Assembly (NCBI GenBank): GCA_905116865.2
Contig: CAJHNH020000224.1
Span: 2,544,910-2,608,909 of the forward strand
DNA length: 64,000 nt
From: Candidula unifasciata
Taxonomy: Eukaryota > Mollusca > Gastropoda > Stylommatophora > Geomitridae
Direction of reading: 5' to 3'
The position numbers and the translations under genes are program-made. Shown one piece after another: positions 11,541-23,063 of this stretch (the first letter of the stretch is position 1; each line of letters starts with the position of its first letter). The notes under the pieces are model-generated. The model did not search any database. It was not told the DNA's origin and saw only the letters and a list, made by a program, of their open reading frames with translations.

Positions 11541-12416
11541 GCCATTCTGTACATATTGCCTGACCTCTGGCACACATTCTTTGATGACGTCACATACTTT
11601 GTTTCGCAAACATGTTCTAAACACAAAGTGTAGTGATACTGTGTAAACACCCTGTAGAACCTACATGCAGCATGCAACAATATCTACATCACCAGAGATT
11701 AGCTTAATATGCAGCCGTTCTACAGTCTGTGGAATAAGACCGTACTGAATTTAGAAAGGCTGTTGCACGGCCTTCTCTGTTTACCTGTGCTGTTGGTACG
11801 TTTTGATCAGGTCCTTCTGTATATAAATAGAGAAGGCCGTGGTTTTGATATGGTCTACAACTAAACTGCGAAATCTGTGCCTTTGGGCACTAATTGATCG
11901 CTTTAAAAACGTGCTTATTGAGGGGCAGTGAGTCTGTTCTATTTTCTGCCCAAAATGGGACCATGGAACCCACAGGAGAATATGTGTTGACAATAACGAC
12001 GGCCATATAAAAGTTTTACTAGTCGGCAACTGGCACTGGTTGAATAACAAAATGTTATGGCAGGGGAGAAGTAGTTTTTGAGCGAGGAAGAAAGGGGAAG
12101 GGGGGGGGGGGGGATTCAAAGAATATGACAACCTGGGCATTAACTCATGTCAAACAGTCTTACACAACACACCCATGACTAGAAAAATTACCAGTAGACG
12201 ATATAACTTTTTGATATTATAATGTTAAGGAATGAACCCAGAAACTCAGTGACATCAGACAAGTTTGATGAGAAAAGAGCAGGAAGTTGTGGTAATTGAT
12301 GACGACGTTGATAGAAATGTTTGCTAATACCAAGTCGTTTATTCGTTAAACATGTTCTCTAATATATATTTTAGTTTTTAATGTTAACCGTTTGTTATGA
12401 TTTATAGAGATTTTTT
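11541..12416. other. No gene recognised
   Basis: A G-rich run lies at about 12099-12113. No coding sequence or repeat family was identified. Confidence 0.4.
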
Positions 12417-12690
12417 GAAAGAGGCGGGAGCCTAAACAAATTATCACAGACATCAGAAAGAGACAGTCATCATTTTTCGGCCACGTTAAGAGGGAAAAAA
12501 GAACATGCTGAGACCACTGGAAAGATCTGTGGAAGGAGGGATAGAGGAAGACAACGACAGAAGATTCTTAATAATCTTGTTGCATGGCATGTATGTGTGT
12601 CGGCACACGAATTAATACATGCTGCAGGAGATCGCAGATTGTGAAGAGGCATGATCGCCCACGCCAGTCAGCAAGGCACCTGATGATGAT
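12417..12690 (+). pseudogene. fam-C LINE 3' end
   Basis: Aligns with 16612-16885 and 60735-61030. The fam-C C-terminus is recognisable (QSSFFGHV in another frame, then the HASRQ block near the end) with frame breaks. It ends in ATG-type repeats (gatgatgatgaggatg). Only the last part of the reverse transcriptase ORF is present, as for a strongly 5'-truncated insertion. Confidence 0.75.
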
Positions 12691-12742
12691 GAGGATGTTG
12701 ATGATTTATACAAAACCAGTGCTGCTGAATTAATTAGCTTCT

Positions 12743-12930
12743 TTAGCACCTTTCTGCAGTCAAATACTGTGTCACATCGACCTTGTACCTGGTGTATACA
12801 GTTTTTACTTCTCTGTCATCTGACATTCTTTCCATATGCCCAAACAATTTCAGTCTATTAGTTCCCACGATGCCAGTGATCAGTGATGATTTAAACGGAT
12901 TATGAATTTCGTTATTGCTTCTCACTCTCT
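12743..12930 (-). pseudogene. Small non-LTR retrotransposon C-terminal remnant
   Basis: A 60-codon frame contains RLKLFGHMERM followed by a Asp-Arg and Val-Tyr spacing typical of the C-terminal region of RTE- and jockey-type reverse transcriptase ORFs (the R-K-W-F-G-H block). It cannot be assigned to a family in this window. Confidence 0.45.
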
Positions 12931-13140
12931 ATTTACCGCTGTTTGCATCTTTGATGGGTAGTTTCGAAACTAATAATGTGATTTATAGAAGGCTGGGACG
13001 AATTAAAGTGAACTGCAATAATTTAATTGAGAAATAGTTTCAGGATACGAGATATTCACTGTACGAGCTCAGCCATTGAAGGGATTCAGTTCGTATCCTT
13101 TTTCCACTGTAATGGGATGCGGGAAGTTAACGTTTTCGGT

Positions 13141-13400
13141 ACATCATCATCATGTAGCAGGTCCTTTGCAGAACGTCGTTCTCATCACAGTCTGCCTGAA
13201 AGAAACTGGGTCTCTCGCCAGTTCTCCTGCCCCATGCACTTTCACACTCAAGGAGTCACTTATATCCTGTGCCCATCTTCGTGTTGGTCGGCCCCTGCCC
13301 CTCTTTCCTGGTACCATGCCTTCTGCTATAATTTTTTTTTCAATCCGTTGTGGCGCTTGATGTGCGTTTTCGGTACAAGGGGACGCAAAATCCGTTCGTA
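13141..13400 (-). pseudogene. fam-E LINE 3' end
   Basis: Minus-strand frame with GRGRPTRRWAQDIS, then the LARDPVSFRQTVM block, ending at an ATG-type tail (catcatcatcat on the plus strand at 13143-13153). The same C-terminus recurs at 38340-38660 and 62735-63125. This is the end of a reverse transcriptase ORF of RTE- or L2-like type. Confidence 0.75.
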
Positions 13401-14454
13401 GATACCTGCCTAAAAGGCCAGTTAACGCGTGATACGCTTTTTCTTTTTTAATCAGCAGGAAAAGAACGAAACAGCAACTTTGAAGGGTTTTCCTGTGTTC
13501 ACATGTGTTGCCTCGCGTCAAGCATAGGTATTCTCAGTGTGTAGTCTTGTAGTTGACAGACAGTGTTTATCTACAGATCGTCCATCACTCGCAGCAATAC
13601 CTGCATAGGTAATAAACCAGACTGATTGTACTTGTATAGTCGCCTTTTCGTGGTATGTTTGCCTTATCAGTCAGCCCCAAAATATAACGCAATTTTGTTT
13701 TGTTTTAAAGCCCCACTCTGCTGTCGTCGGGGGCCCTTAACATAACCTTACAGCTGAAGTTCTGTTGGGACTTGCGCAAGGGCGATTTTCATCTGTGTAA
13801 TCTGATGTTTATTGCTCGTTGTGGGTCGTGGTTTGGCTGAACGCCACTGACTGACTGACTCACTCACTTACTTTGTTGGCTTGTTCTGGACCTGTCTTAG
13901 TTATAGTGTTTCTATTGTAGACAACCTCTTCTCTCCCGTAGGAACCCAGGAGTCATTATTGTGTGATTGTAATGTAATTATGCCTATGTATGTATACTAG
14001 AAGCAAAAAGGCTCTAAGTACTAAGAAAAAAAGTTTGTTAGGCGGGGACTAGAAACATAAATATTCTAGCCCAGATATGAGATCTTTTGTATACAGTCTA
14101 GATAGCAGTAGTAGTAAAACTAGAAACCAATAAATACCAGTCCCAACTCTAATCAAACAACTGGAACTATAATCACCACATTTAACATCTGTTTTTTTTT
14201 CACTGAACATAAGACAATACTAAGCGCTGTTCACAAACAACAAATATTAACAATCATTAACGTGCCAAGAACTTCACTAACAAAATGAACTATCTCCGTG
14301 CGTTGATACTCACTGATATATCTCTACACAGTTTAACTGCTAGAGACAAATTCGAAGCTAACTATGGAAACATGCCACAGCGGTGAAATCAACCAGACAG
14401 CCGGCTATGCCCACTTGCTTGAACATGTGCTACTGAGCATCTGTACCTTGCATT
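13401..14454. other. No gene recognised
   Basis: AT-rich, with no supported exons or repeat families. Confidence 0.4.
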
Positions 14455-14605
14455 AGTCGCTGGCTGAGCGACGTCTCCTGCCTCTCGAGCGCCTGTGGGT
14501 TCAGTCCGGAAGCCAAAATGAGAACTATTTTTTCCCTGTCCGGTCCTTTTTTATGCACAGTGGCCAGGTATTTTTCACAAGTGAAATAAAAAAAAATTAA
14601 TAGCT
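14455..14605 (+). repeat. Possible tRNA-derived SINE head
   Basis: Has a near box A (tggctgagcga, one mismatch at the last base) and, about 30 bases later, a box-B-like gggttcagtcc. An A-rich stretch follows at 14586-14598. Only one copy was seen in the window, so this is tentative. Confidence 0.35.
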
Positions 14606-14620
14606 TGTTGCTCCGACCAC

Positions 14621-14621
<1 letters not shown>

Positions 14622-14700
<79 letters not shown>

Positions 14701-14706
14701 CAGTAG
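14622..14706. repeat. (GTA)n microsatellite
   Basis: About 27 GTA triplets with one ATT and one GCA interruption near the end. It directly precedes an R1 copy. Confidence 0.95.
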
Positions 14707-14707
14707 A

Positions 14708-14918
14708 TTTTACTCCACCAAGACATCACACAAGCGATAAACACCCGATGACACAAAGTGCCACCATGCGGATGAGGATCACCCGTAGAGAAGTTTCGGA
14801 AACCGCGTTCAGACATCAGGCCATATTTATGGCTAGGCTACATTGCGGCTCCTGACAAGAGCCAGGGTGGGGCTTCAAAATAGGGAAAAATTGCATCCCA
14901 GAAGGGGATGACGGTAAA
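14708..14918 (+). repeat. R1 dispersed repeat, single copy
   Basis: Near full-length R1 unit most like unit 3 of the 1975-2711 cluster: caagacatcacacaagcg, ccaccatgcggatgagga, aaccgcgttcagacat and ggtggggcttcaaa. It shows R1 is dispersed and not only tandem. Confidence 0.8.
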
Positions 14919-15299
14919 TTACTGCCTCTTTGGCCACATATGCAATGTCCCTCTCATTGCATGTGTCAGTGTTGTAACAGTTAAGTAATTAGTTGTGTTT
15001 CCTTTGAAGTCGGAGAGCGTCTGTTTGAGGAGCGAGGAACCAATAACCTGCACACAAATCAGCTAGATCTGTCAAACAGATGTGTATGCAAAACTCAAGT
15101 TTTGGACGAACTAAAGAGAGAATTAATCAAGAATTGACATCACTGTCTTCGGGACATTCTCATGCATGTTGCGTCCCCTTCCTCGGCAGCCAACGAAGAG
15201 TCGACATGCCAATAGCACCAGTTTCAACCTGACTGAAAGTCCGCCCATATTTTTCCTCAGCGTTGAATACCTTCCAGATCTTCTACTCAACTCCCCCCC

Positions 15300-15533
15300 G
15301 CCCCCACATCTTTTCCCCGTTGAATCAGGTTAGTTGCGTATCATTTAAAGGACGTTGCAGAAACAACCCTAGCAACCACTGGCTGTTGTGTGGTTTCTCT
15401 AGGCAAATTTACGCCGGCTTTTTGATACCACTGTCGAAACCAACGCAAGGCGCATGGCCTGCAGCTGGGATCGAACCCTAACCCCGGCAGTACGAAGCGT
15501 TCGTATCGACTTAGCCACAGAGCCGACCCCCTA
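15300..15533 (-). repeat. SINE3, full-length, tRNA-derived
   Basis: On the minus strand it has perfect box A (tggctaagtcg) and box B (gttcgatcc) matches 35-40 bases apart, a tRNA-like head, a body with tttgcctaga, and the family tail (ctgcaacgtcctttaaatga then acgcaactaac). Other copies are at 9457, 17448 and 23297. Confidence 0.87.
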
Positions 15534-15904
15534 TTGAATTAGTCTTTCAATATATGGCTTCTTTTCTTGAGCTGTTGGCCTGCCCAAGTATTTCAGTTGT
15601 CTCTTTAATCTCTTTCAGTAATTCATTTTTAATTCGCAGTCTTTCTCTCTGTTTTTGTATCCACTAAATAAACCTTTTCCTCTGTGTATCCACATTTCCA
15701 GAGACTCAGTTCGATTTTCTAGTTGTTTTTCATTGTCCAAGTTTCTGACCACATAACACGGTTGAGTATACACAACATTTGATGATTCTCACTTGTTATG
15801 TGTTTATCACCTAAATTTGCGAATCTGATTAAAGATTTGTGGTCATTATTATTCTCTTCTTAATTTTTTTTTTTTACTTCTGAAATGTTTAAATTTTCAG
15901 TAAC

Positions 15905-16108
15905 TTGGAAAGTTTGTTCGCTGTTTGTATGACATGACAATAGTATATTCTCCCTCGTCATATTGTTAGATTGTCAGAGATATATTGTTATATTACCACT
16001 TTGAAAGTTTGTTCGCTGTTTGGTCGTATGGCATGACAAGCGTATATTCTCCCTCGTCATATTGTTAGAGATTGTCAGAGATGTACTGTTCTATTACCAA
16101 CTTGAAAG
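15905..16108 (+). repeat. Two-copy tandem duplication of about 100 bp
   Basis: Two adjacent units share gaaagtttgttcgctgtttg and tattctccctcgtcatattg, differing by small indels. Confidence 0.8.
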
Positions 16109-16194
16109 TAATGCACTGGTTTAATTTAGCCACGAATATTTCTTTTTTTAGTATCTCCAACTCAACCTTCTGTTTGTACTGTGAGCGTTAGGCA

Positions 16195-16885
16195 TTAATG
16201 ATTCGTATATTGCTAAAGGTTGCTCTTCTCGAGTCTTATGTGGTTTAGAAGTTGTAAAATCTTGGACAATTAATAAACAAGCCGAACAATATATTGATGT
16301 TCAAAATTCAAGATAGGCGTATCAGCCATGTGCACCTGTGGAAAGGTGCCCCAGACAGCAGAGCATGTTCTCCAGGACTGCACCGAATTTGCCACATTAA
16401 GGTAAACCTTTTGGCCAAAAAGAACAACAGTGGAACGTAAACTCCATGGACCACTAAATGAACTAACAACGACAGTGGAATTTATACAAGAGACAAAACT
16501 GCAGATATAGACAACATATTTTAGGCGAACGAAAGAAAAAGAAGAATATTGATGTTGCGGAGATGTGGTTTTACTGAAGAATCCACTGGACAACTAAGAA
16601 GAATAACCCAAATGTTTTGAAAGAGGCGAATGCTCGAAGGAGATTTATCCCAAATATCAGAAAGAGACAGTCATCACTTTTTTGGGGTCATCTTATGTGA
16701 AAAGGGAAAACGGAACGTGACCACTGGAAAGACAACGTGAGAAGATTCTTGACAGTCTTTTTTGTCATGCACGGAGGGGTGTCAGCACACGAACTGATAC
16801 ACCAAGTTACAGATCACAGATTATGGAGATACATGATCACCCACGCCAATCGGCAAGACACTTGATGTTGATGAAACTTCGTTGA
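16195..16885 (+). pseudogene. fam-C LINE remnant split by a fam-B insertion
   Basis: Aligns with 60585-61030: the ESY/ESWTI region, the gccgaacaat block, the gagatgtggttt block and the C-terminal region ending in gatgttgatga. It has many frame breaks. At 16302-16545 a piece of a different LINE interrupts it; removing that and one duplicated 11-mer restores alignment of equal length with the other fam-C copy. Confidence 0.75.
16302..16545 (+). mobile_element. fam-B LINE 3' fragment inserted in fam-C, with 11-bp target duplication
   Basis: Matches the last 240 or so bases of the fam-B element at 39213-42912, including the Cys-rich region (cttgtgg-like cctgtgg), the ggaccactaaatgaac block and the tail gcgaacgaaag...aagaag. 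It is flanked by the exact duplication atattgatgtt at 16291-16301 and 16546-16556. This is the hallmark of target-primed reverse transcription with extreme 5' truncation. Confidence 0.85.
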
Positions 16886-17239
16886 TGATTCTGAAATGCA
16901 CGGTTTGACTCAGCTGCAGGCAATTTAGAAAAAGACCATTTTGCGTTAATTTCGACAATATCTTGGATCTGCACATGTTCAGAATGCAGGGGCAAATTAC
17001 TGAGCTACCGCTGCGTTGGAAGTTTCAAAACGGCGTGACCTCTTTGAAAGACTCTTCACAACCAGGTCAGGTACACTGAGTAGTGACCCCAGAGTCGTAA
17101 GCAGCTCTTTAAAGCCTCCTATGCCACTCACACATTTTCTGGACTGACATGCATGCATCATCAAACTGGATCACAATTCGCTGATAAATTTCTTTAGATT
17201 TCACCATTCACTGATCAAAAACAAAATGAAAGAACGATT
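16886..17239. other. No gene recognised
   Basis: No supported feature. Confidence 0.4.
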
Positions 17240-17340
17240 CTCCTCTTTTGTGCATGTTAAAAGTGGGGCGGCCATCTTTAAATTGACGCTATGACAATTT
17301 AAAGATGACCGCCCCACTTTTAACATGCACCAAAGAGGAG
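17240..17340. repeat. Near-perfect inverted repeat (46-bp arms, 9-base loop)
   Basis: The left arm is 17240-17285 and the right arm 17295-17340. The arms are reverse complements at 44 of 46 positions, with a loop of nine bases (acgctatga). Weaker complementarity may extend a few bases outward. Transcribed from either strand it would fold into a long hairpin. It could be a snap-back MITE, a replication-slippage inverted duplication, or a hairpin RNA precursor. No open frame explains it. Confidence 0.92.
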
Positions 17341-17447
17341 CATCGCTTAAAGCTCTTGACACCTTCAACACCAATGTTGACAGGCTACAAGACAAGACAT
17401 TGTTACTGTAATTTCTATCAAACTTTGAAGATTTTTATGTGAAACCC

Positions 17448-17536
17448 ATTTGTAATTGTATCCAGTAAACAAGAAATAGCCAACCATTGCCGGGGTTGGT
17501 TTACAACGTGCTGTAATGGATACGCAGCTAACCGTT
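17448..17536 (+). repeat. SINE3, 3' fragment
   Basis: Shares ggttggtttacaacgtgctg, atggatacgcagctaac and upstream body sequence with SINE3. It has no head. Confidence 0.6.
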
Positions 17537-17702
17537 GCCATGACGAGTAGTGTGCAACATAGTTTCTTAACATGAGAACAAGCATAAGAATGTTTTTCCA
17601 CAACTTTATATCGTTTTCTGTGTAATATTTGTCAGTGCTCAGTTCAACACCATGCTATTTTTTATTCATCTGATAATCATTGTGTACTTTGCCGATAAGT
17701 TA

Positions 17703-18010
17703 GACTAAAGGTAAAGGTAAAGTCGGGAGATGTGAACCAGCGTCATTACACATGGTTATAAACCATATGTGCTCTGCCACCAGTACGGACAGCTGACAAG
17801 AACTGTCCGCCTGTGTTGCCGTTCTCACGTAACTCTGTAGCTACAGCGACGTTCCTCCATTTACCTGAGAGTGTCAACTCTGGTACCCATTTCCTAGAGG
17901 CTTGGAGAACTCCGGGAGCCGCCCGGTTTCGAACACCGACCTTGGCTGCAGCGGGTCGCAGCTGGATTTGAAAGCGAGCCTCTTATCGACTGCGCTAACA
18001 CGGCTCCCGC
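17703..18010 (-). repeat. SINE2, tRNA-derived with acceptor-stem remnant
   Basis: On the minus strand it has a box A match (tagcgcagtcg) and a box B match (gttcgaaac). The head begins gggagccg, and shortly after box B comes cggctccc, its exact complement, so the acceptor stem of the parent tRNA is still visible. The spacing between the boxes is larger than in a tRNA, indicating an insertion. The 3' end is A/G rich (aaaggtaaaggtaaag on the plus strand is its tail complement). Single copy here. Confidence 0.8.
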
Positions 18011-18825
18011 GTTAGACTGTCAGTGTTCACTATCTTACACGATCACCAAAATCCCGGATCCGGCCTGTGTTCTTGAAATGCAGCGTGGTTAAGTCATCCA
18101 TAAGTCATTTCGCATGATCACCAGAACAACAAATCTTACCTGTGTTCTTGAAATGCAGAGTGGTTGAGTTAGACATAATTTTAACACGTACTGCAAACTT
18201 GGGGTGATAATATTTTGCGTGAATGGGGCATGCAGTCTTTGAAAACAACATTATTTATTCAGTCTGTGTAACTTTACCCTTTCTTATCATAGAAAAATAT
18301 AAAACGAACGAAAGGTAGAACAGTAAGAGAAGGTATCACGTAACATTTTCCTCTTCGTTGTTTCGCTGCTGAAAGAATACTTGCGAATCTCGATCTTCAG
18401 TTTAACTCCTTACCAGTAAAAAACTAGAGGTTGCACATGTAACCGATACGGGTGCTTTAATTATAACGTCTTTAGAGATTGAACAGTGTTAGTGGGGGTG
18501 GAGGTGGTTGGGAAGGAGGGGGAGGGGGGGGGGGACGGTGGTCTGCCTTGTTGGTCTTCCGTTTAGACTGAGATTTTCTAATCTCCTGATAGCACTGTAA
18601 AGCTTCAGTGGTAGCTTTTTTGATTTGAAGTCATTATTTCGCGTTTGAAACGGTGTGATTATTTTGTTTACTCCACGGTGTATTAATATTGCATATTACT
18701 TCATCTCCTTGCTCTCTTTACATCAAGGTTTGCAGATGTCAAACAATTTCTGAAGGTGTCAATAAAGTTTTCAAGGTGTCAAAAAATGTATTAGTTGATT
18801 TCCCCCCATAGCTTATAAGATGGGT
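18011..18825. other. No gene recognised
   Basis: A G-rich tract lies at about 18494-18535. No coding features were supported. Confidence 0.4.
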
Positions 18826-18925
18826 GATGGGGTCAGCATCACGCCGGCCGCCTTTACTTCCAGGGACTGCACCCGGTATCCACTCAAGGCTGGGTCGACC
18901 TGGGAGTCAAGGTCATTTTTAAAAA
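18826..18925 (-). repeat. SINE1 fragment
   Basis: Contains gatggggtcagcatcacgcc, the tttacttcc block and ggctgggtcgacctg in the order and spacing of SINE1 body sequence. The head and tail are missing. Confidence 0.65.
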
Positions 18926-18933
18926 AAGTCCGC

Positions 18934-18936
<3 letters not shown>

Positions 18937-19009
<73 letters not shown>

Positions 19010-19039
19010 TATATACACACATATATATATACATATATA
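18937..19039. repeat. (AT)n microsatellite
   Basis: About 30 uninterrupted AT dinucleotides followed by AT/AC mixtures. Confidence 0.95.
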
Positions 19040-19568
19040 TTTTATAAAGACCTGTTTTAACTGTTCTTGATGTTTCAGCTTACGTACTGATTTGAATGAG
19101 AGCTAAATATTTCAAGTCTAGGATTTGTTAGAGCTTCCTTTGACTTCATAGTGCTATGAAAGCTCATTCTGACTTATATTCTCGTATTTTGATATCTCTG
19201 TCAGTTCCCCCTTATTCATCTACATTACTGCCCAGATAGGTGTACCACTCCACATCTTGGAGTGGGATTTCCTCGACAGAGACTAGATTACAGTTTGCCT
19301 GGTTTATTCTGATTATATTTGTCTTCCTGTCACATATCGCTCCTGTCACGTGCCTGATTTAAGGATTTCTCCTTAAGAACCAACAGCACTCTGAAATAAT
19401 AATGTTGAGTCGTTGGATCGTATTGGTCTAAGGGATATCCCGTGGCTAATATACGCTCAACCTATTTCAGGAGTAGGGCAACTCGAGCTTTGGCACTACA
19501 AAATATATAATATTCCTAGGCACACTTGGCTGGACACCCCCACTACTATAAAAAGGTAGCCCCCAGGT

Positions 19569-19588
19569 TATGATAGTATACTATCATA
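19569..19588. repeat. 20-bp perfect palindrome
   Basis: The sequence tatgatagtatactatcata reads the same on both strands. No flanking context suggests a function. Confidence 0.7.
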
Positions 19589-19979
19589 GCCATGTTAACA
19601 CAGATTACACTTATTACTCACACAAACATAAAAGCTAGACAGTTAGAATTTTGAAACAGGGACACACAAGTCAGCCATGGAAATTTCTGCATGTAATAAG
19701 TTCAATATAAATACAAATATAAATGAATAGATAATCAAGAGTGTTCAGTGAATGGAGTTCAGGAATCAATGACACAACCCAGATGTTGAAGCAGCCAGAT
19801 TTAGTTCTTGGATATTACATGAGTTCATCACAGGAATCACAAGGAGCTGTGGGAAGAGAGCTTGCATATGAATAAGAGATCACTTATCCCAGTTCGTAGG
19901 TCAATGCTCCCCTCAGTCCATGGTGATTTGACTGTGGTTGACTCAATAGGTAGCTATGCCTCGATTTGATCTGGTACAA

Positions 19980-20125
19980 GCTGACTGCCTCACAGGTAAG
20001 GACACAGGAACTGCATAGGAGCCCAACAAAGCTCTTGAAGACTGTGGTGCCCGCTGACTGTCTCACAGGTGAGGACACAGAAACTGCATAAAAGCCCAAC
20101 AAAGCTCTTGAAGACTGATTCTCTG
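19980..20125 (+). repeat. Two-copy tandem duplication, 73-bp period
   Basis: Units start at 19980 and 20053, sharing gctgactg, ctcacaggt, aggacacag and caacaaagctcttgaagact. Confidence 0.85.
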
Positions 20126-20899
20126 GATTGATGACATAGGTATCTGCAATCGCCCTCTAGTCCTGGAACTCACAAACAAGCTCTTGCCATGTTGAGGTAG
20201 TGGCAACAATAGGTAGGACTTTTGGGTATGCTTGGTGCCCAGAATGGTATGGGTTGGTGGTTGTTGGCTGGACTGTGATTGGTCTGCCTGATCTCTAAGG
20301 AGGTATCATCCTGTCAGGAAAGAACGCAGAATTAGTAATCATCCTTATTCATACACCAGCTCACCCCACACTCTGCTACCCTTCTCCATTCCTCAGAGTG
20401 TAACTCTCAAGAACAGGAGACAATATCTCTTTTCATTTATCTGTCTGTAAATTAGTACACCAGATAGAAGACAAGGTATAGAGTGATGATAGACAGATAA
20501 TACCACACATAGATCTTCCTCTCTCCACCCTCACATCTGCACTCGCAGACATACCATGTATCCTGTTAGTACCTATATATATATTTCACATCTCCAAGGC
20601 TGCTCACTACACACCCGATGTGTGGGTGCCAAACACACCTTTCTCAGAGCGTCTAGCTCTGACGTCACAGCAGTTAACTGTTAAAAGATGACCCAGATTC
20701 CATATTTCTGCTAGGAGGCACAAAACTTTGTTTGTCTGGTCCGAAAATAATTACTTGTAGGGTTTATTATCTTTACAAATGGTGTGGGTTATGTAGAGCA
20801 CAAACTATTTAGTCAACGCAGGGAAAGGTTTAATGTTCGGAGCCTGATCTCTGGACATCAAGAATGGCACAACTCTGTGCGATCACACAGCTGAATCTT
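20126..20899. other. No gene recognised
   Basis: No exon or repeat family was identified. Confidence 0.4.
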
Positions 20900-21928
20900 C
20901 CCTCTCTGCAGCAGTGGCCAACTTTAAAAAGACATATATTATGGTACTCGTAAACTATAATCAACTTACCCAAGCTTAGGAATTCTTCCAAGATAGAACT
21001 GGTTCTTTGAATTCGCAAATTTTATTCATAGACTGTATACACGTCTTCAGGGATGTCTTTTGTCGCCTCTCTTATTTTTACTGGCTATAGACTGGACAGT
21101 ATGAAAACAGTAACTGCTAACACCAAAAATGGAATTCAGTGGACCCCTACAAAACAGCTTGATGATCTGGACTTCGCTGATGATATTGCTCTTCTGTCCC
21201 ATTCACGGAATCAGATGCAAGATAAATTAAATATACTTAATGCGAGATCACAGCAGCTTGGTCTGAAAATCCAAAAAGGAAAGACAAAGATAATGAGAAT
21301 AAATCAGGCAAATAGTAATGTGGTTTATCTTAATGGCACCCCACTGCAAGACGTGGAGTCGTACACCTATTTAGGCAGTAATGCAGATAAAGATGGAGGA
21401 ACTGATAGAGATATTAAAATAAGAATACAAAAGGCAAGAGGGGCTTTCATAGCACTAGGGAATTTGTGGAGGTCAACAGAAATTAAAAGAAATACTAAAC
21501 TAAAAATTTTTTATTCTAATGTCAAATCAGTACTATTGTATGGGGCGGAAACACGGAGAGCAACCAAGGCAATTACTTATAAATTACAGACATTCATTAA
21601 CTGGTGCCTGCGCAGAATAGAGGGAATAAAATGGTATGATAGAATAACTAATGTAGAACTTTGGGAGAGAACTAAACAGGCTCCAGTGGATCAGGAAGTG
21701 AGGAAAAGACGCTGGCGTTGGATAGGGCACACACTGAGAAAACAGGAGAACAGCATTACTAGAATGTCTTTGCATTGGAACCCACAGGGGCATAGGAATA
21801 AAGGAAGGCCAAAAAACACATGGAGAAGAGAGCTGGAGAACGAGGTTAGAAAGATTGGGAGTACATGGGGAGAGCTCCATGCAATGGCGATTTCAAAATT
21901 AGTGATTATGTTTTCTACCTTTAAATAG
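20900..21928 (+). pseudogene. fam-A (RTE-like) reverse transcriptase, C-terminal half
   Basis: An open frame at 21053-21928 encodes the RT palm and thumb: LDFADDIALLS with the catalytic Asp pair, YLGS, a VLLYGAE block, then WCLRRI, RRWRWIGH and RPKNTWRREL near the end. These motif spacings are those of RTE-like endonuclease-reverse transcriptases, with no RNase H. The region just upstream (about 20910-21052) still shows degraded RT sequence with stops, so the N-terminal RT and the endonuclease are missing or decayed. The final coding bases run straight into a 26-bp minisatellite. Two shorter copies lie at 35340 (minus) and 37040 (plus). Confidence 0.88.
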
Positions 21929-22050
21929 TGATTATGCTTTCTACCTCTAAATAGTGATTATGTTTTCTACCTTTAAATAGTGATTATTTTTCTACCTTTG
22001 AATAGTGATTATGTTCTCTACCTTTAAATAGTGATTATGTTTTCTACCTT
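21899..22050 (+). repeat. 26-bp minisatellite, about six copies
   Basis: Units of the form tagtgattatgttttctacc plus tttaaa, with single-base variants. It starts in the last codons of the fam-A remnant, which replaces the usual fam-A GAA tail. Confidence 0.9.
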
Positions 22051-22257
22051 GCAAAAGGCTACTTTTGCATTGATGGCTGCGTGTCTTGAGATGCAATGCT
22101 CTTTTAAGATGAATGTACATTTTCACATAAGAGTTGTGATTATTTGGTACAGATGAACTCCATTGTCCATTTTTATGGCAGCATGTTATTGTTAATGAAG
22201 AAGCAGAAATTCCAGATGTGTCAGTGTGTGATCTTGGTTAGTTAAGACCACTAAAAA

Positions 22258-22540
22258 TTGGGTTCTTTCCTAATATCCTACACCCCCCCCAGATGACGTC
22301 ACAGGACAGTCCAACGTTTTAGATTGTGGTAAGACTGGGTTTCCTGGCTTTATGACGCTTTTTACAACCCCAAATTTTAAATAATTAGCCCTAACCCCAA
22401 CCTACTAACGTCCCACGAGAGAGTGCAGCAGCCTAGGTCTCATGACTGCAAGCCACCCATCTACGACCCTCTGAAATATTAGACTGTCCCGTGACCTGTT
22501 GATTTCCCCTGTTTAGGGTAGGATATTAAGAAAGCACCAC
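22258..22540. mobile_element. Candidate foldback MITE with imperfect terminal inverted repeats
   Basis: The left end (tctttcctaatatcctac) and right end, read on the opposite strand (gctttcttaatatcctac), match closely. A second block (gtcacaggacagtccaa against gtcacgggacagtctaa) extends the inverted similarity to about 65 bases per arm with gaps. The interior of about 150 bases has no open frame. No clear target duplication was found. MITE is the favoured reading, not proven. Confidence 0.55.
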
Positions 22541-22894
22541 ACAAAATTGCTCTCAAAGGGCAACGATTTCACACAAATGCAGACATAAATAACGCGGTTA
22601 ACACTTGGTGCAAAAAGCAAATATAATAATAATTCTTTGCAGACGGCTTTTATCGCAGCCTAAGCAAATTGATGCCCCAGTGAATGCATACGAAGACAAA
22701 TTCTTAACAATCCGAGGTGCATAATTATTTCCAAAGAAATGCTGTGTTGGTTTTTGCCAAACCTTTTAATGTTTCGTTCATGCTATAGTAATACAGTATC
22801 TGAAACGATGTTCACATGAAAGGTCTTTTTATGAAGGCTTAACAGATCAAACAGAGCAGTTTCTGACATGAGCCTGTGGTTACGCTTCATTAGA
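22541..22894. other. No gene recognised
   Basis: No supported feature. Confidence 0.4.
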
Positions 22895-23063
<169 letters not shown>

